Shown here in pieces: positions 46,776-56,717 of a stretch of 64,000 nt of DNA. Location: contig OY751493.1 of assembly GCA_963565915.1 (NCBI GenBank), positions 1,860,001 to 1,924,000 on the forward strand, given 5' to 3'. The notes below the pieces were generated by a model. The model ran no database searches. It was not told where the DNA came from and saw nothing but the letters and a program-made list of their open reading frames with translations. How positions within the stretch are numbered: the stretch's first letter is position 1; every line of letters starts with the position of its first letter. A program made the position numbers and the translations under genes. The DNA is from Entoloma clypeatum. Taxonomy: Eukaryota > Basidiomycota > Agaricomycetes > Agaricales > Entolomataceae.

Positions 46776-47297
46776 TCAAAGAACCATCAAAGCACCTCCG
46801 ACCAGCAGTCCACCGATGCCGACGAAGACACTACTCCTCTGTAACGACACCGCAGCAGCAATGTAGTTGTCATTAGGGCCATATGCTCCGCCTGCACCTG
46901 TAGCACCAGGTAGGGGTGCACCATTTGTTCCACCTCCCCCATCAATAGTTGTTGGTGCAGTGGGAAGCTTCCTTGTCGTGGTCGGAGACGTCGAGCTTGC
47001 AGTTGAGTTGGTCGTTAAAGTTGCATTTGTTCCGGAAATGGTTGAGCCGGAAGGTGTCTGCAACGGGACTGTGCTTGTAATGACGATCGTTCTTGTTCCT
47101 GTGCTGAGCTGTCTGTCTGGGCCAAAAGTATCGAAAGTGGAGAGGGTGGTCGATAGGATGACGGTCTGTGAAGGTGAAGGACTGGACGACTGATTCTTCT
47201 GATTAGTTCTGGGGGGCTGAATGTGTATACAAGCGACTACCTGTGCGAGTACCAGCAATGGCAGAGCAAGTAGCCACAGAATCTGTAGTACCTTCAT
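46776..47297 (-). CDS. Ser/Thr-rich GPI-anchored-type surface protein
   Basis: Begins MKVLQILWLLALPLLVLAQ, a strong signal peptide. A Ser/Thr-rich region follows (STTLSTFDTFGPDRQLSTG, then GTNATLTTNSTASSTSPTTT, likely O-glycosylated), then a Gly-rich segment. The C-terminal hydrophobic tail SSVFVGIGGLLVGGALMVL is preceded by small residues, as in a GPI-attachment signal. Just after the signal peptide the frame contains a probable stop-free intron of 42 or 51 nt (47199 or 47190 to 47240). The 51-nt form places a CTAAT branch site at a normal distance from the AG. No enzymatic domain. Surface or cell-wall role is inferred. Confidence 0.68.
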   Translation of the reverse strand: MKVLQILWLLALPLLVLAQVVACIHIQPPRTNQKNQSSSPSPSQTVILSTTLSTFDTFGPDRQLSTGTRTIVITSTVPLQTPSGSTISGTNATLTTNSTASSTSPTTTRKLPTAPTTIDGGGGTNGAPLPGATGAGGAYGPNDNYIAAAVSLQRSSVFVGIGGLLVGGALMVL

Positions 47298-47310
47298 GAG
47301 CAGTGTTTGA

Positions 47311-47320
47311 ATCACGTGAT
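47311..47320. promoter_or_regulatory. Palindromic ATCACGTGAT site
   Basis: The same 10-bp palindrome as in the epimerase/PP2A spacer. It lies 13 bp upstream of the GPI-protein start and in the 5' region of the divergent unknown gene. A bHLH-binding role is inferred from the CACGTG core. Confidence 0.4.
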
Positions 47321-47467
47321 ACCAAAGATCTCGTCATGTTCTCGTCACCGCCGTCCCCAACCCCCAAGTACCCATCATCATTGTCGCCGCTATCTTCAGC
47401 GTCTGTCTTGCTTGTTCTTAATTGGATTGCTCCAGTATCGCTCCTTTCCCCCCTCCCCCCTCACCTT

Positions 47468-48514
47468 ATGTCTTCTGCCCTCCGTCAACGCCATCATTTT
47501 CTCCACATAACCCCAGAGAACCCTTTGGAGTACCTTGCCTGGCCTAGTGGTTCCCCCTCTCAACATAGACTCATCAACCTCCTTGAATCTCTGCAGCAGC
47601 CGATCGAGCATCATGATTATCCTGTCCGCTACTCTGTAGATGCTGAATCAGCCTTTGCCCATGTTGCAGTCCCCTCAGATGACCCACCTGGGCTTCGGCT
47701 CATCTTTCAATGGGGTCCTGACGCCTGGAAATACCACAACATCGATCTCCTGCCTTTTCCTTCGAACACCTTCGAGTCTATTCAAGAGGCGATGTTTACT
47801 AAAACCGACGGCTTCATGGTTGAGCCTCCAGTGATAGCCCTCGAGGACGACGAGGACTCTTACTGGAACTCATACACTTGCGACGGTGACCAAGAAGGTC
47901 GCATCGTGACCACAGAATCCGAGCCGTCAAGCACAGAAGATGCCTACTGGGCTCGTTACACCTCTGTGCATGGTCAGCATACTGCAGCGTGGTTAGCCTG
48001 GCGATAACCCTGATGATCTCTTGTAGGGTCTGGTGATTCAGCTATTCCGACCCCACCTCTTATGGATGCTGCAAAACCCGTCGAACGCGTCATACTTCCA
48101 TTATTCGATCACCGTCCACGCCGCATATATAACCCCCTCGAGCCTCCGTCGCCGCACGCCCTTGCCCGTTGTCTCGCGGACATCCCTTCACGTCCAGAAT
48201 CCCCACCCCTTGATGAATCTGATTCGAGTTCTGCCTTGAATTTCGTGCCCTCTTTATCTCCGCCGTCCATACTGCTGTACTGCACTGACCTCAACCTTGT
48301 ATCGACATCCCTCGAACCGGTATCTGCTGGAACCGATCAGACAAGCGAGGCACCATCGGATGAAACCAAAGTATCAGATGAGGCGCTTAGATACGCAATT
48401 CGCGACATATACCATCTCTGGAGAATAGGAAGACAGACTAAATTTTCCATTCTCGAGGAAAGAGAGGACTTCATCAAAACCGTTCGACAGGTTGTTAATG
48501 AGTACACCCAATGA
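47468..48514 (+). CDS. Basidiomycete protein of unknown function with YWxxY motifs
   Basis: Reads MSSALRQRHHFLHITPENPL, EYLAWPSGSPSQHRLINLLE, then LRLIFQWGPDAWKYHN, an acidic region with two similar motifs DSYWNSYTC and DAYWARYTSVHG, and a Pro-rich segment. It ends VSDEALRYAIRDIYHLWRIG with a helical C-terminus. One intron joins YTSVHG to SGDSAIPTPPLM. I do not recognise a characterised domain, but proteins with a YW-x-x-Y...G..DS pattern are, as I recall, frequent in Agaricomycetes. The Met at 47468 is preferred over an in-frame Met at 47336-47338 because the intervening residues look like untranslated low-complexity sequence. Function unknown. Confidence 0.65.
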
Positions 48515-49054
48515 AAAGATATCTGTCGGCCGTTGGCTTTGATAACAGGGTGGAACACTTTCGACGTGCTCAACCGCTTAACTATTACAGAGGGACTTGA
48601 TAGAATAGAAGATGATTCCCACTTGCTACATCATGGAGAAAGTACTGTTCCATTTGGAGGAAAACTAGGCAGTGACGGAGATGGTTTGGGGCTGTGCTTG
48701 GTGGCTTGAAAAATGGACAGTAGCACCGCCAACTTCCGAGTCACATGAAAAGCTTAGTCTTCCGCTGATTCCTGACTTCATAGCCTGACCACCGTAAGTC
48801 TTTCGTTTCTTCCTTTTATTCTGCTTCGGTCCCTTCAATGACGAGTGTTGTCGTTTCATCAACCCATTGGCACCTCTTAGTAGACCTGCTTCGCGATCAA
48901 CGGGATTTCATCTCGCGTGAATCACTGACATGAATGACTTGCTGAGATTTCTCATACTCCATTCCAGACTTGTCAAATTGCAAGTGCTGACCACATTTTC
49001 TGTAGTGCACCGTCGATACCCATTGTCGATATATGTTTCGGTGTCAATCGATAA
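48515..49054. other. Convergent spacer between the unknown protein and thiolase genes
   Basis: 540 bp between two stop codons. It contains one minus-strand frame of 65 codons (listed separately) and otherwise nothing recognisable. Confidence 0.35.
48665..48862 (-). CDS. Doubtful small basic ORF
   Basis: Sixty-five codons beginning MMKRQHSSLKGPKQNKRKKR, with a strongly basic nuclear-localisation-like cluster and a polar C-terminus. It lies between two convergent genes and has no recognised family. It could be the last exon of a small gene or a chance frame. Confidence 0.2.
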   Translation of the reverse strand: MMKRQHSSLKGPKQNKRKKRKTYGGQAMKSGISGRLSFSCDSEVGGATVHFSSHQAQPQTISVTA

Positions 49055-50758
49055 TTAATGGCGAGCTTCGTTCACGAGAACAGCAGCCGCACCCATGCCA
49101 CTTCCTATACACATACTAGTACACAGCAAATTTCCACCACTGCGCCTCAGCTCTGCAAGGCCAGTGACCACCTGCCGAACCCCAGCTTGTTGGTAAAATT
49201 AGTGTGTGATCGATGTTGGACATACAAGAAACCGACTCACTCATCCCAAGTGGGTGTGAAAGGGCAATTGAGCCACCACTGATATTTATTGAGATCAATC
49301 CACATGGGCCGAAAGCTCACCAGAAACGCACTTTGGATTGATTTTCTCGAGCGGTATGCGGAGCTCTTCGACACAGTATGCGAATTGCGATGCGAATGCT
49401 TCGTTGATCTGCAGGTATCGCGATCACTCGACTCTTCAACACCGTGCTGTTCACTAACCTCATATATGTCAATGTCTTCTTTCGACAAACCTAATCGAGC
49501 AAGAAGTTGAGGAATAGCGACCACTGGTGCGATCCCCATATATCTCGGCTCAACGCCTGATTGACGAGGATAAAGTGATTTGCAGTTGAGGGAAATCATG
49601 AAAGAACTTACCACTAATAGTGCTTCCAACCCATTTGCTTATGATCTCCATCCCTTCGTTTTCTGCCCGTTCTCGCGTGGTCAAAACACAGATTGCTGCA
49701 CCATCACCGATTCCGCTCGCATTTCCAGCGGTTGTCGAACTCTCCCCCCAGTTTGGGAAGACAGGACTGAGGGATGCTAAAGACTCGGCGCTTACATTGG
49801 GCCGAATGGTATCGTCCACAGATAAGACTGTCCCTGTGATTTCAATGGGGACAATCTCATCCCTAAAAATGTCCTGAACCATAGCCTGAGAAACATTCAG
49901 GATAGCTTCAGAGGAGGACGCTGGAAAACAAGACCTTGTTAGCCCGTGTATGTGATATGAGGGCATATTCATCTTGTTTCTTGCGTGAAACTTTGTATGT
50001 CTGAGCTACCATTTCTGATGTCCATCCCATTGGCTAGTCATATCTTAGGCTGGAAACGGACTCGAGCCCGATATCCACGCACTTGAATACAATCTTGGGC
50101 TCGGGGTTCTTTTCTGACCGTCTCAGAAACTTCAGGGGTCGGTCGAGGACTACAAATCCCTGTGAACGAGACGAAGGAATATTCAGGCGGTAGCGCACTT
50201 GAGACTCATGCTTTCGACCCCAACTGCGAGGCCCAGGGAGGCTTCGCCAGAATGAATGGAATGAGCGATGTTGCGGATTGCCATCAAACCTGAAGAGCAT
50301 AGACGATTTACGGTCGAAATAGGAACGTGATGAGGGATACCGGCAGCTAAGGCGGCAGCTCGAGACACATAGAGGGGCGAGGGCGGGTGACAAGTGCCTG
50401 ATGGGATATCAGCAATGAATTTCAATGGACAAGAGAGCACCGCACCAACACAGATATCATCTATTTTGGAAGGATGGAGCTTTGCTTCGTGCAATGTTGC
50501 CTATAGTAATAATAAGTTGGATGCTTTAGGACGTGGGATTAATGTTACCTTGAACAAAGCCAACAACATTTCATCGACGGGAACGTCCTTTAATTGGCCT
50601 TTCTTCGCCCGACCCATTGGAGTCCGTTTCGCGAAAGTAATGACCACGTCATCTGGATTTTTCTGCATTATGCCAGAAACACCAAGAAGCCGGCGCGTCA
50701 AGGCAGCTTTCCTCATAAACGGGAGTCTAAGGGTGGAAGAGTGGACGAGGAGTATCAT
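49055..50758 (-). CDS. 3-ketoacyl-CoA thiolase (acetyl-CoA acyltransferase)
   Basis: Last step of fatty-acid beta-oxidation: cleaves 3-ketoacyl-CoA with CoA to give acetyl-CoA. After an N-terminal extension comes NPDDVVITFAKRTPMGRAKK. The nucleophilic cysteine is in VNRLCSSGLMAIRNIAHSIH, followed by GLAVGVESMS. The centre holds IVPIEITG and NASGIGDGAAI. Then come EPRYMGIAPVVAIPQLLARL, the substrate-loop SIALSHPLGMSG with the catalytic His, and the end LLCTSMCIGSGMGAAAVLVN with the second catalytic Cys. The C-terminus ARH is not a PTS1 signal. The N-terminus contains RLPFM and RRLLGVSGIM but no clean PTS2, so peroxisomal versus mitochondrial location is open. Multiple introns. Confidence 0.9.
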
Positions 50759-50949
50759 TGTAGATGGAGATCAAGGATGTGAAAGTCATGCACCCGTCCG
50801 GTTTAACTATTTCTGTACTAAACTATAGTTCAACAGAGATAACAGACATGTTTCGAAGCGAACTCGCAAGCAAACCAGCCTCGATTGCTTGTCAGTCACT
50901 CGTTGTTTGCTCATTGTGCGTGGATGCTGCATGCAGACAGAGCCAACTC

Positions 50950-51363
50950 TCACGACAAGTCGGGCATATCCCCGCCTTCCCCTTGTTTCCTCTTCGATTT
51001 CCACATTCGGCTGAGAAAATTATAGCAATTGGGGCATAGATGATGTGCGAGCTTCGGAGTTCCACATCCTGGGCAATTGACGATATCTCGAGGGAAAGTT
51101 AGAAGGTAAGGAGGACAACGCTGCTGAAACATACTGTGCTTGTCTTTCAGTCCCTTATTTGCGCTGCGCATAGATTTACGAGAGTGGGATATTTTGGATT
51201 TGGGCACCGCCAGAAGAAAAGGCGGAAAGATGTCCAAAAGGGACCGCAAAGACGGTATTGACAATGAGGGAGCAAAGAACGACGGGATGGCTAGGGAAGC
51301 AAAGAACGAACTCGTGAACAAATGGCGCGTAAGGAAGGCTCCCGTGAGCGGAGGCACGGCCAT
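50950..51363 (-). CDS. Mitochondrial large ribosomal subunit protein bL32m
   Basis: Starts MAVPPLTGAFLTRHLFTSSF, a plausible mitochondrial presequence. The mature part begins VPKSKISHSRKSMRSANKGL, the L32 signature. A 47-nt intron (donor GTATGT, acceptor CTCGAG) joins DKH to NIVNCPGCGTPKLAHHLCPN, giving the CxxC...CxxC zinc ribbon, then CYNFLSRMWK. The divergent gene NDUFA5, also mitochondrial, starts 43 bp away. Confidence 0.92.
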   Translation of the reverse strand: MAVPPLTGAFLTRHLFTSSFFASLAIPSFFAPSLSIPSLRSLLDIFPPFLLAVPKSKISHSRKSMRSANKGLKDKHSMFQQRCPPYLLTFPRDIVNCPGCGTPKLAHHLCPNCYNFLSRMWKSKRKQGEGGDMPDLS

Positions 51364-51406
51364 GGTTGTTCCTCTGCAAGTGAATTCGCACTCCGATATC
51401 CAACCC

Positions 51407-51860
51407 ATGATGTTCCGCATCGCTCGCCCTCTGTACCAAGTTCTCAAACGAACCACTGGTATCACTGGTCTCGCAGTTCACCCGAACCCTCTTCCGGAGT
51501 TGACAAAAATCTACGAGGATACACTTTCCGTGCTTACGGCGATCCCGTCATCCTCTGTCTACCGTCAAGGCGTTGAAGCGCTCACCCTCCGCAAACTCAG
51601 AATTGTACAAGAGGCAAAGGGAGATATTTCTGCAGTGGAAAAAGAACTCAAAGAAGGACAGGTTGAGGAGTCACTAGATATCGCCTCAGATGAGCTGAAA
51701 CTGGCGGCGAGGATGGTTGAGTGGAAAGCGTCAGTTTGCCATCACTTTTTATTCATCCGGGCGCCGTTCATATTGTGTGTATCACAGATGGGAGCCTTTG
51801 GAAGATAAGCCGGAAAGAGGGCAGTGGGAGTACCCAGGCGCATCGTCGTCGCCGTCGTAG
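51407..51860 (+). CDS. NADH:ubiquinone oxidoreductase subunit NDUFA5 (B13/29.9 kDa)
   Basis: Accessory subunit of mitochondrial complex I. Reads MMFRIARPLYQVLKRTTGIT, GLAVHPNPLPELTKIYEDTL, IPSSSVYRQGVEALTLRKLR and KEGQVEESLDIASDELKLAA. A 57-nt intron (donor GTCAGT) then leads to WEPLEDKPERGQWEYPGA, the usual C-terminus. The MMFRI start is chosen over in-frame upstream Mets, because the upstream part is antisense to bL32m coding sequence and lacks family similarity. Confidence 0.92.
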
Positions 51861-51937
51861 ATAATTAGATACCTAGTTGGGGGAGCTACCCGATTCACCT
51901 TGATGCTATACTTCAAGATAACAGATCTTTATGCTAA

Positions 51938-52028
51938 GCTGGAATGGCCGAGTCGTTAAGGCGAGTGATTTGAATGCTTCACTATCACTTGGTGTTTCAC
52001 CGCGTAGGTTCAAATCCTGCTTCCAGCG
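51938..52028 (+). tRNA. tRNA-Ser (anticodon UGA) with a 9-nt intron
   Basis: Acceptor stem GCTGGAA pairs with TTCCAGC at the 3' end (7 bp, discriminator G at 52028). The D arm has the A-box TGGCCGAGTCG. The anticodon stem AGTGA pairs with TCACT around a loop TTTGAAA once an intron at 51975-51983 (TGCTTCACT) is removed after base 37; the anticodon TGA is at 51971-51973. A long variable arm (GGTG, TTT, CACC) is typical of serine tRNA. The T arm contains the B-box GGTTCAAATCC. A run of ten T follows at 52033-52042. Confidence 0.93.
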
Positions 52029-52032
52029 GGGG

Positions 52033-52042
52033 TTTTTTTTTT
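52033..52042 (+). terminator. RNA polymerase III terminator of tRNA-Ser
   Basis: Ten consecutive T residues beginning five bases after the tRNA 3' end, as expected for a Pol III terminator. Confidence 0.85.
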
Positions 52043-52129
52043 GGTTCTTCGACTTGCGCTACATTGCCGCCACGAACACGTTACCACACTACGATCTCCT
52101 CGTTTGCTGCTTGACGCAGCAGCAGTCTC

Positions 52130-52752
52130 ATGGACTCCCTCATTCCATTCACAACTTCTGGGTCGCTCGTCGATTGCGTGGACAGTACGTCTACCCCACG
52201 TCACCTACAGAAGCGCATCCTGAGCACATATATCATCTATTCGCCTATGCCTTGATATTATCGTGCTCGCCCCCCCTGCCCAGGAAAGATGCTAGTCATA
52301 CTTCGTGATGGTAGAAAACTCCACGGAGTGTTACGTTCATATGATCAGTTCGGTGAGTGTACACCAACCTGTCTGAGAGCACACCCGCTGAACACACGAC
52401 TCTCCCAGCCAACCTTGTCCTCGAGGAAACTGTCGAGCGAATCTATCATGGAAATGCGTTTGCTGAGAGTTGGCGTGGTCTATATCTCATTCGTGGTGAG
52501 AACGTCGTGCTCTTGGGTGAAATAGTATGCCACCATAAACAAATCCCGCCCACTTTGGCCTGTGCTTACCGTTTACCCCAGGACCTTGACCAGGAGGACG
52601 ACATTCCATTGCGTCAAGTAGATTGGAATGTCCTCGAACCTTACCACAAAAATGACACAGAAATAAGAAAACAACGAGAAGAGGACAAATCCCAGATTCT
52701 GTTTGAACAAAAGGGTTTCTGCAAGGAGGGCGGCGAGGGTGATGGATACTGA
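52130..52752 (+). CDS. LSM1: LSM1, subunit of the Lsm1-7 mRNA decay complex
   Basis: Sm-like protein of the cytoplasmic Lsm1-7 ring that binds oligoadenylated mRNA 3' ends with Pat1 and promotes decapping. The first exon encodes MDSLIPFTTSGSLVDCVD; a roughly 100-nt intron joins to RKMLVILRDGRKLHGVLRSY (Sm motif 1), DQF, then ANLVLEETVERIYHGNAFAE and GLYLIRGENVVLLGEI (Sm motif 2). After another intron comes the LSM1-specific tail DLDQEDDIPLRQVDWNVLEP, KNDTEIRKQREEDKSQIL. The start is 101 bp downstream of the tRNA-Ser gene. Confidence 0.93.
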
Positions 52753-52819
52753 TGTGCTTGTCTATGTCGATCTCCCGCTTGCTACTTGATGTACTTTTGT
52801 CTGGCCGCACAGCTATAGT

Positions 52820-52840
52820 GGTTCATTGGTCTAGTGGTTA
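52820..52840 (+). pseudogene. tRNA 5'-half relic (tRNA-Pro-like)
   Basis: The stretch begins GGTTCAT and includes the A-box TGGTCTAGTGG (52828-52838), matching the acceptor and D-arm pattern of a eukaryotic tRNA-Pro. Downstream there is no anticodon stem, no B-box and no ATGAACC strand to close the acceptor stem, so it cannot be a working gene. It sits between LSM1 and the PHD-protein gene. Confidence 0.45.
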
Positions 52841-52912
52841 CAGGATAATATCATGACTAGATTTCTCGATGAGACAGGTGAAACGAAATCGCAATCCAAG
52901 ACCAGTTTATCA

Positions 52913-55900
52913 TCAGATTGCCTTCCGTTTTTTGGCTTTCTTCGTGATATCGCCATTCGTTCTCCCTTTGGCATGACCGTTGAGCTTCATGTTCGATGAT
53001 TTCAGTGGGGATTTGGCCGACGAGTCGTTACAACCCTGTCCATGAGGCGCCAGAATATCTGCAATACGTTTGCGAATTTCCCGCTCTCGTGTCGTTAGAT
53101 TGAGAAGAGCATCCTCCTTTTTCTCCTTTTCGTTGCACACATCCCTGTAACGGACAGTTTGCCAACTACGGAGCGAGATTCAATATCATCAAGACGCCAT
53201 AGGCAGAAGGCTTGACTCACCCGGCGTGGCGATCACACATCTTCTTCCCAGTACACCACCATTCACCCTCCCCTTCGCTGGAATTGTTTACATTCGCCAC
53301 TTCGTAGCTTTCAAACACGCCAGCTCCAAAATCTGCCCACTCTTGTTCTCCAAAGCATAGACGCTGATCCCATCCACATTGTCCAACCTGCTCTGCTCTC
53401 TCGATTGCGAGCTCCAATAACTTTTCTCTCCAAACTACATTTTCCAATCCCATCTTAACCTCTTCGCGAAGCTTAACGACGGAATCGAGCAGGGCATTCA
53501 ATCTCTCGACATCTCGCTCCACTCGATTCCTCTTCGATTTCACCACCTTGTCCTTGTCCTCTTCCGGACATCCTACGATCGGGCCCACGTTCGCAATGCG
53601 TGTATCTTGGGCTAAAACCACAACCCCCTCCCGTTTCTCAGCGTTCTTTACCGTCTCCCAAAGCAGTTCTGTCTTCCCCCCCTTTCTTGCCCAGGTGTCA
53701 ACACGAGACTGCATGTATTTGATACCGCACTCGTCCGAACAATACTTGGAGAACGCGCCGCGAGCAGGGCGGTGACAGGCTCTAGGAGACGATGGATCTA
53801 CGTCCTTGAGCCCAAGGAGACAGCGTGTCTTGTATGTCGTTTGGAGTGAAAGATGAGGGTTTTCTATCGAGCGGCAAACAAGCGAAATCAGAAAGGTTTC
53901 CAACGGGGCAAAAAAGTAAAATACTTGCTCTCGATGCAAGATGGACATAGGAATTGATCCACAAGGTCGACTTCAAGATCTGGCATGCTGACGCAGTGTG
54001 TGTGATACCATTCATCGCATCTAACCGGAGATGGAGTTATGCATCTTGATGAACGGAAGGGTAACTCACCTGTCACAGGCAATCATGAACTTGTCCTCAT
54101 CATACTTCGTCTTGCAAATGCAATAAAGTTTATCGTCCTCTTCGGATGCCTCTTCGTCCTCCTGCTTATCTGGCCTTGTATCGCTGGCTTCAGGTCCAAC
54201 TGGTCCACTTGGCATTATGGATGCTGAGCGTGAACGTGATGCTGTTGGCTTCTTGCCAGGACCTGATGAAGCTTTGGACTTCGACGTAGCGGGCGGGGTG
54301 ATTCTATCGCTAGCTCCAAGCTTCAACTTTGAACCCCCTTTGGCGCGAGGTTTGGTAGCCGTTTTTAATTTGGTGGTAGACTTTGTTGTGGATGTATGTT
54401 AGCAGGACGAAGGACGGGAGCTTAATACCGGCCAACACACCTTGGGCTCGGGTTTGCTCTTCTTCGTTACGGATGCAGTGGCAGTTAGACTGCCAAAGGA
54501 TTCTCCTTTCTTGTCATCCTTTTCCTTGCCCTTACTTGTAGCCATCACGGGGGGCGGAGGAGGCATCGACCCACGGTCGGATGTCGACCGACTCAGCGGC
54601 TGGCGGGGAACTGGGGATACGGCGGCGGTAGAAGGTGCAGGAACAGACGATGTACAATTGTCAACGGGATGTAGCGAAGATGCATATTTCGTAGAGGGGA
54701 AAGCATGGCTGGAGGCACGACGGTTAAGGGGGCCATCGTCAACCAAACTCAAAAGCTCGTCTTCGACATCCACTTCCATCGTTACATCTTCTAGTTTGGG
54801 GTCGTCCGCTTCCAACGTCTCTGCTACAAGTTCAGTGACGGCAAGATCGACCTCCATGTCAAAATCGATTTCATTTTCGACTTTCGTTGGTTGATTCGGA
54901 GGGATCGGAGATGTCACAACAAGTTCCTCCAGCTCTTGTTCGAGCGCCACGGCAGCCTCCGGCATAGTTGTAGGCGCAGGTGGCTTTTTCTTCGGCACTG
55001 GGCTTTTTGAGACAGGAGCAATGGGGCTAGCGATTGGTGTAACGGCCGTAGGGGGCGGATACAGGGCAGATTGACGAGGCTGAGAAGCGGGACATTCGTC
55101 ATAATGCTCTAAGAACCATTCATGTGCATCGTCCTGGGGTTTGACAGGAGATGTAGGTAGTCGAGAATGAGCGGGAGGTGACAGATGCTTTGATCGTGAT
55201 TTAGGGACTTCGGTGGCGGGATGAGTTTGAGGGATTGGTCGAGGGCTTGTACTTTTGATATCCTCTTTCTCGGACAGCCACCCTTTTTCCAAACTAGGTT
55301 GTTGTTGGTCATGCGTGCCAAGATGTGCTTCATCGGATTTCCTGGAAGCCCTCGCCCTTCCTGTCTGACTTCCTGGAGGAGATCTCCTGCCGACAGGGCT
55401 GGGCAAGCCACGACCATCATGTAAAGTTTCCATGGGTGATGTCTCATCGGCGGGTAGCCATCCCCTTTCTCGATTGGATGTGACAAGCTCAGCAAGTGCC
55501 AAATGTCTCCGCCCGTTGTTGTGGTTTGATGAAGACTTATGAACCAAGGAAGATGCAGCAGGGTCTAGGCGGCCAAAACCAAGATCTCCAGGAGCCATTT
55601 TCTCCCTTTCATGATGCAGGTGCTCCTCGTCCTCGGAAGAAATGCGAGAAGGTGAATCGGAGTACCGTCGCTTCTTGCTCGAATGAGACACGAGTTGGCC
55701 AGGGTACGGCTGCTGTGGTGCTGGTGGGGGTGGGAGCAGCGCTGTTGGCTGTGACACTGGACCAGGATGAACGGCTGATACTGGGCGGTAGAGAGGTTCT
55801 GGATTTGAGTTCTGTTTGTCGTGATGGATGATAGGGTTTGAAGATTGAGGGGTTGTTCCTTCGAGCTGTAAGGGCATGGACGGACCATGCTGGACTAATC

Positions 55901-56717
55901 TGTCTAGATAGGTGTGACGCTCACGCACGAGTTGGTGCTGCTGTTGCTCTTGAAGTAAGAGTAGTTCGTGGTGTTGCCGTTGTCGCTGAAGCTCGAGCTG
56001 TTGCATATGCTTCCCCTGCTCAAGCTGATGTCGAGGCAACTGAGGTTGATAAGGCAAATGCAAGACAGCAGCTTGGGACGAACGGTGGTGCAGGTCATCG
56101 ACAGGGCTTAGACGGAGATGAGATTCCTCATGAGACACATGACGCCTGTGTTGAAGGAGCGGAGAGTAGATTGAGCCTTGCATCGGAGGGCCCGGGCTGA
56201 GACTTGTCTGGATGGGAGAATAGCGCGGAACAGCGAGGTGCTGTCTGGGTGAGCGAGCATGATCATCGGAAAGCTTGTATCTGTCCTGTCTTGGAGGGTG
56301 AAATTGGTGCAAGCCATGGGACGGATCGACGGGACTGGGACGGCTGGGAAGGTCAGACTCGGAGGACGTACCGGCGCTTAGGCGTCGACGCTCTTCGTTG
56401 GCAGCATGGACAAGGGCGTCGAGACCGTTGAATGGTCTGGGCTGCAACGGGGGACCTGGCAGTGGGAACTGGAGAGGGCTAATATGAGGATAGGGGGGCT
56501 GCGGGTACGGGTTTGACGGCGGGGTGAGAGGTCGGACAGGCGGACGGGGATGAGATGGTTGGAAGGGGGATGGGGATGTTGGGGATGTCGACGGCGAAGG
56601 TGCAGGACAGGCAGACGACATTGCTGAGGACTTTCTGAGGTGTGGGGCCAGGACGACGAGTTCAGGCAGGTCATTGTTGCACAACAGAGAGGAGATGTCG
56701 AGACGACGAGAAGACAT
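52913..56717 (-). CDS. Large PHD-finger protein with COMPASS Spp1/CXXC1-type C-terminus
   Basis: Predicted subunit of the Set1/COMPASS H3K4 methyltransferase. The N-terminal 770 residues (starting MSSRRLDISSLLCNNDLPEL) are low-complexity: Pro/Ser-rich, then a Gln/His/Arg-rich helix (LELQRQRQHHELLLLQEQQQ), then acidic. A splice at about 54.36-54.44 kb links this to the PHD finger: YCICKTKYDEDKFMIACDRC, DEWYHTHCV, FLCPSC, a complete C4HC3 set. The C-terminal region has LGLKDVDPSSPRACHRPARG, FSKYCSDECGIKYMQSRVDT and ELLWETVKNAEKREGVVV, and ends with a basic tail. The PHD and C-terminal block match Spp1/CFP1. The fused long N-terminus is unusual compared with yeast Spp1 (about 350 residues). Confidence 0.78.

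Noticed and set aside
51140..51406. Upstream extension of the NDUFA5 frame (a longer 222-codon ORF)
   Set aside because: It is antisense to bL32m coding sequence and is not part of the conserved NDUFA5 family.
52820..52910. Complete second tRNA gene
   Set aside because: No B-box, no anticodon arm and no acceptor 3' strand could be found, so only a 5' fragment is supported.
54442..56200. Plus-strand ORFs up to 150 codons opposite the PHD protein
   Set aside because: Antisense frames in GC-rich low-complexity sequence; the minus frame is continuous and spliced to a PHD finger.
55838..56200. Plus-strand Ala/Val-rich ORF resembling a coiled coil
   Set aside because: It is the complement of the CAG/CTG-rich Gln/Leu segment of the PHD protein.
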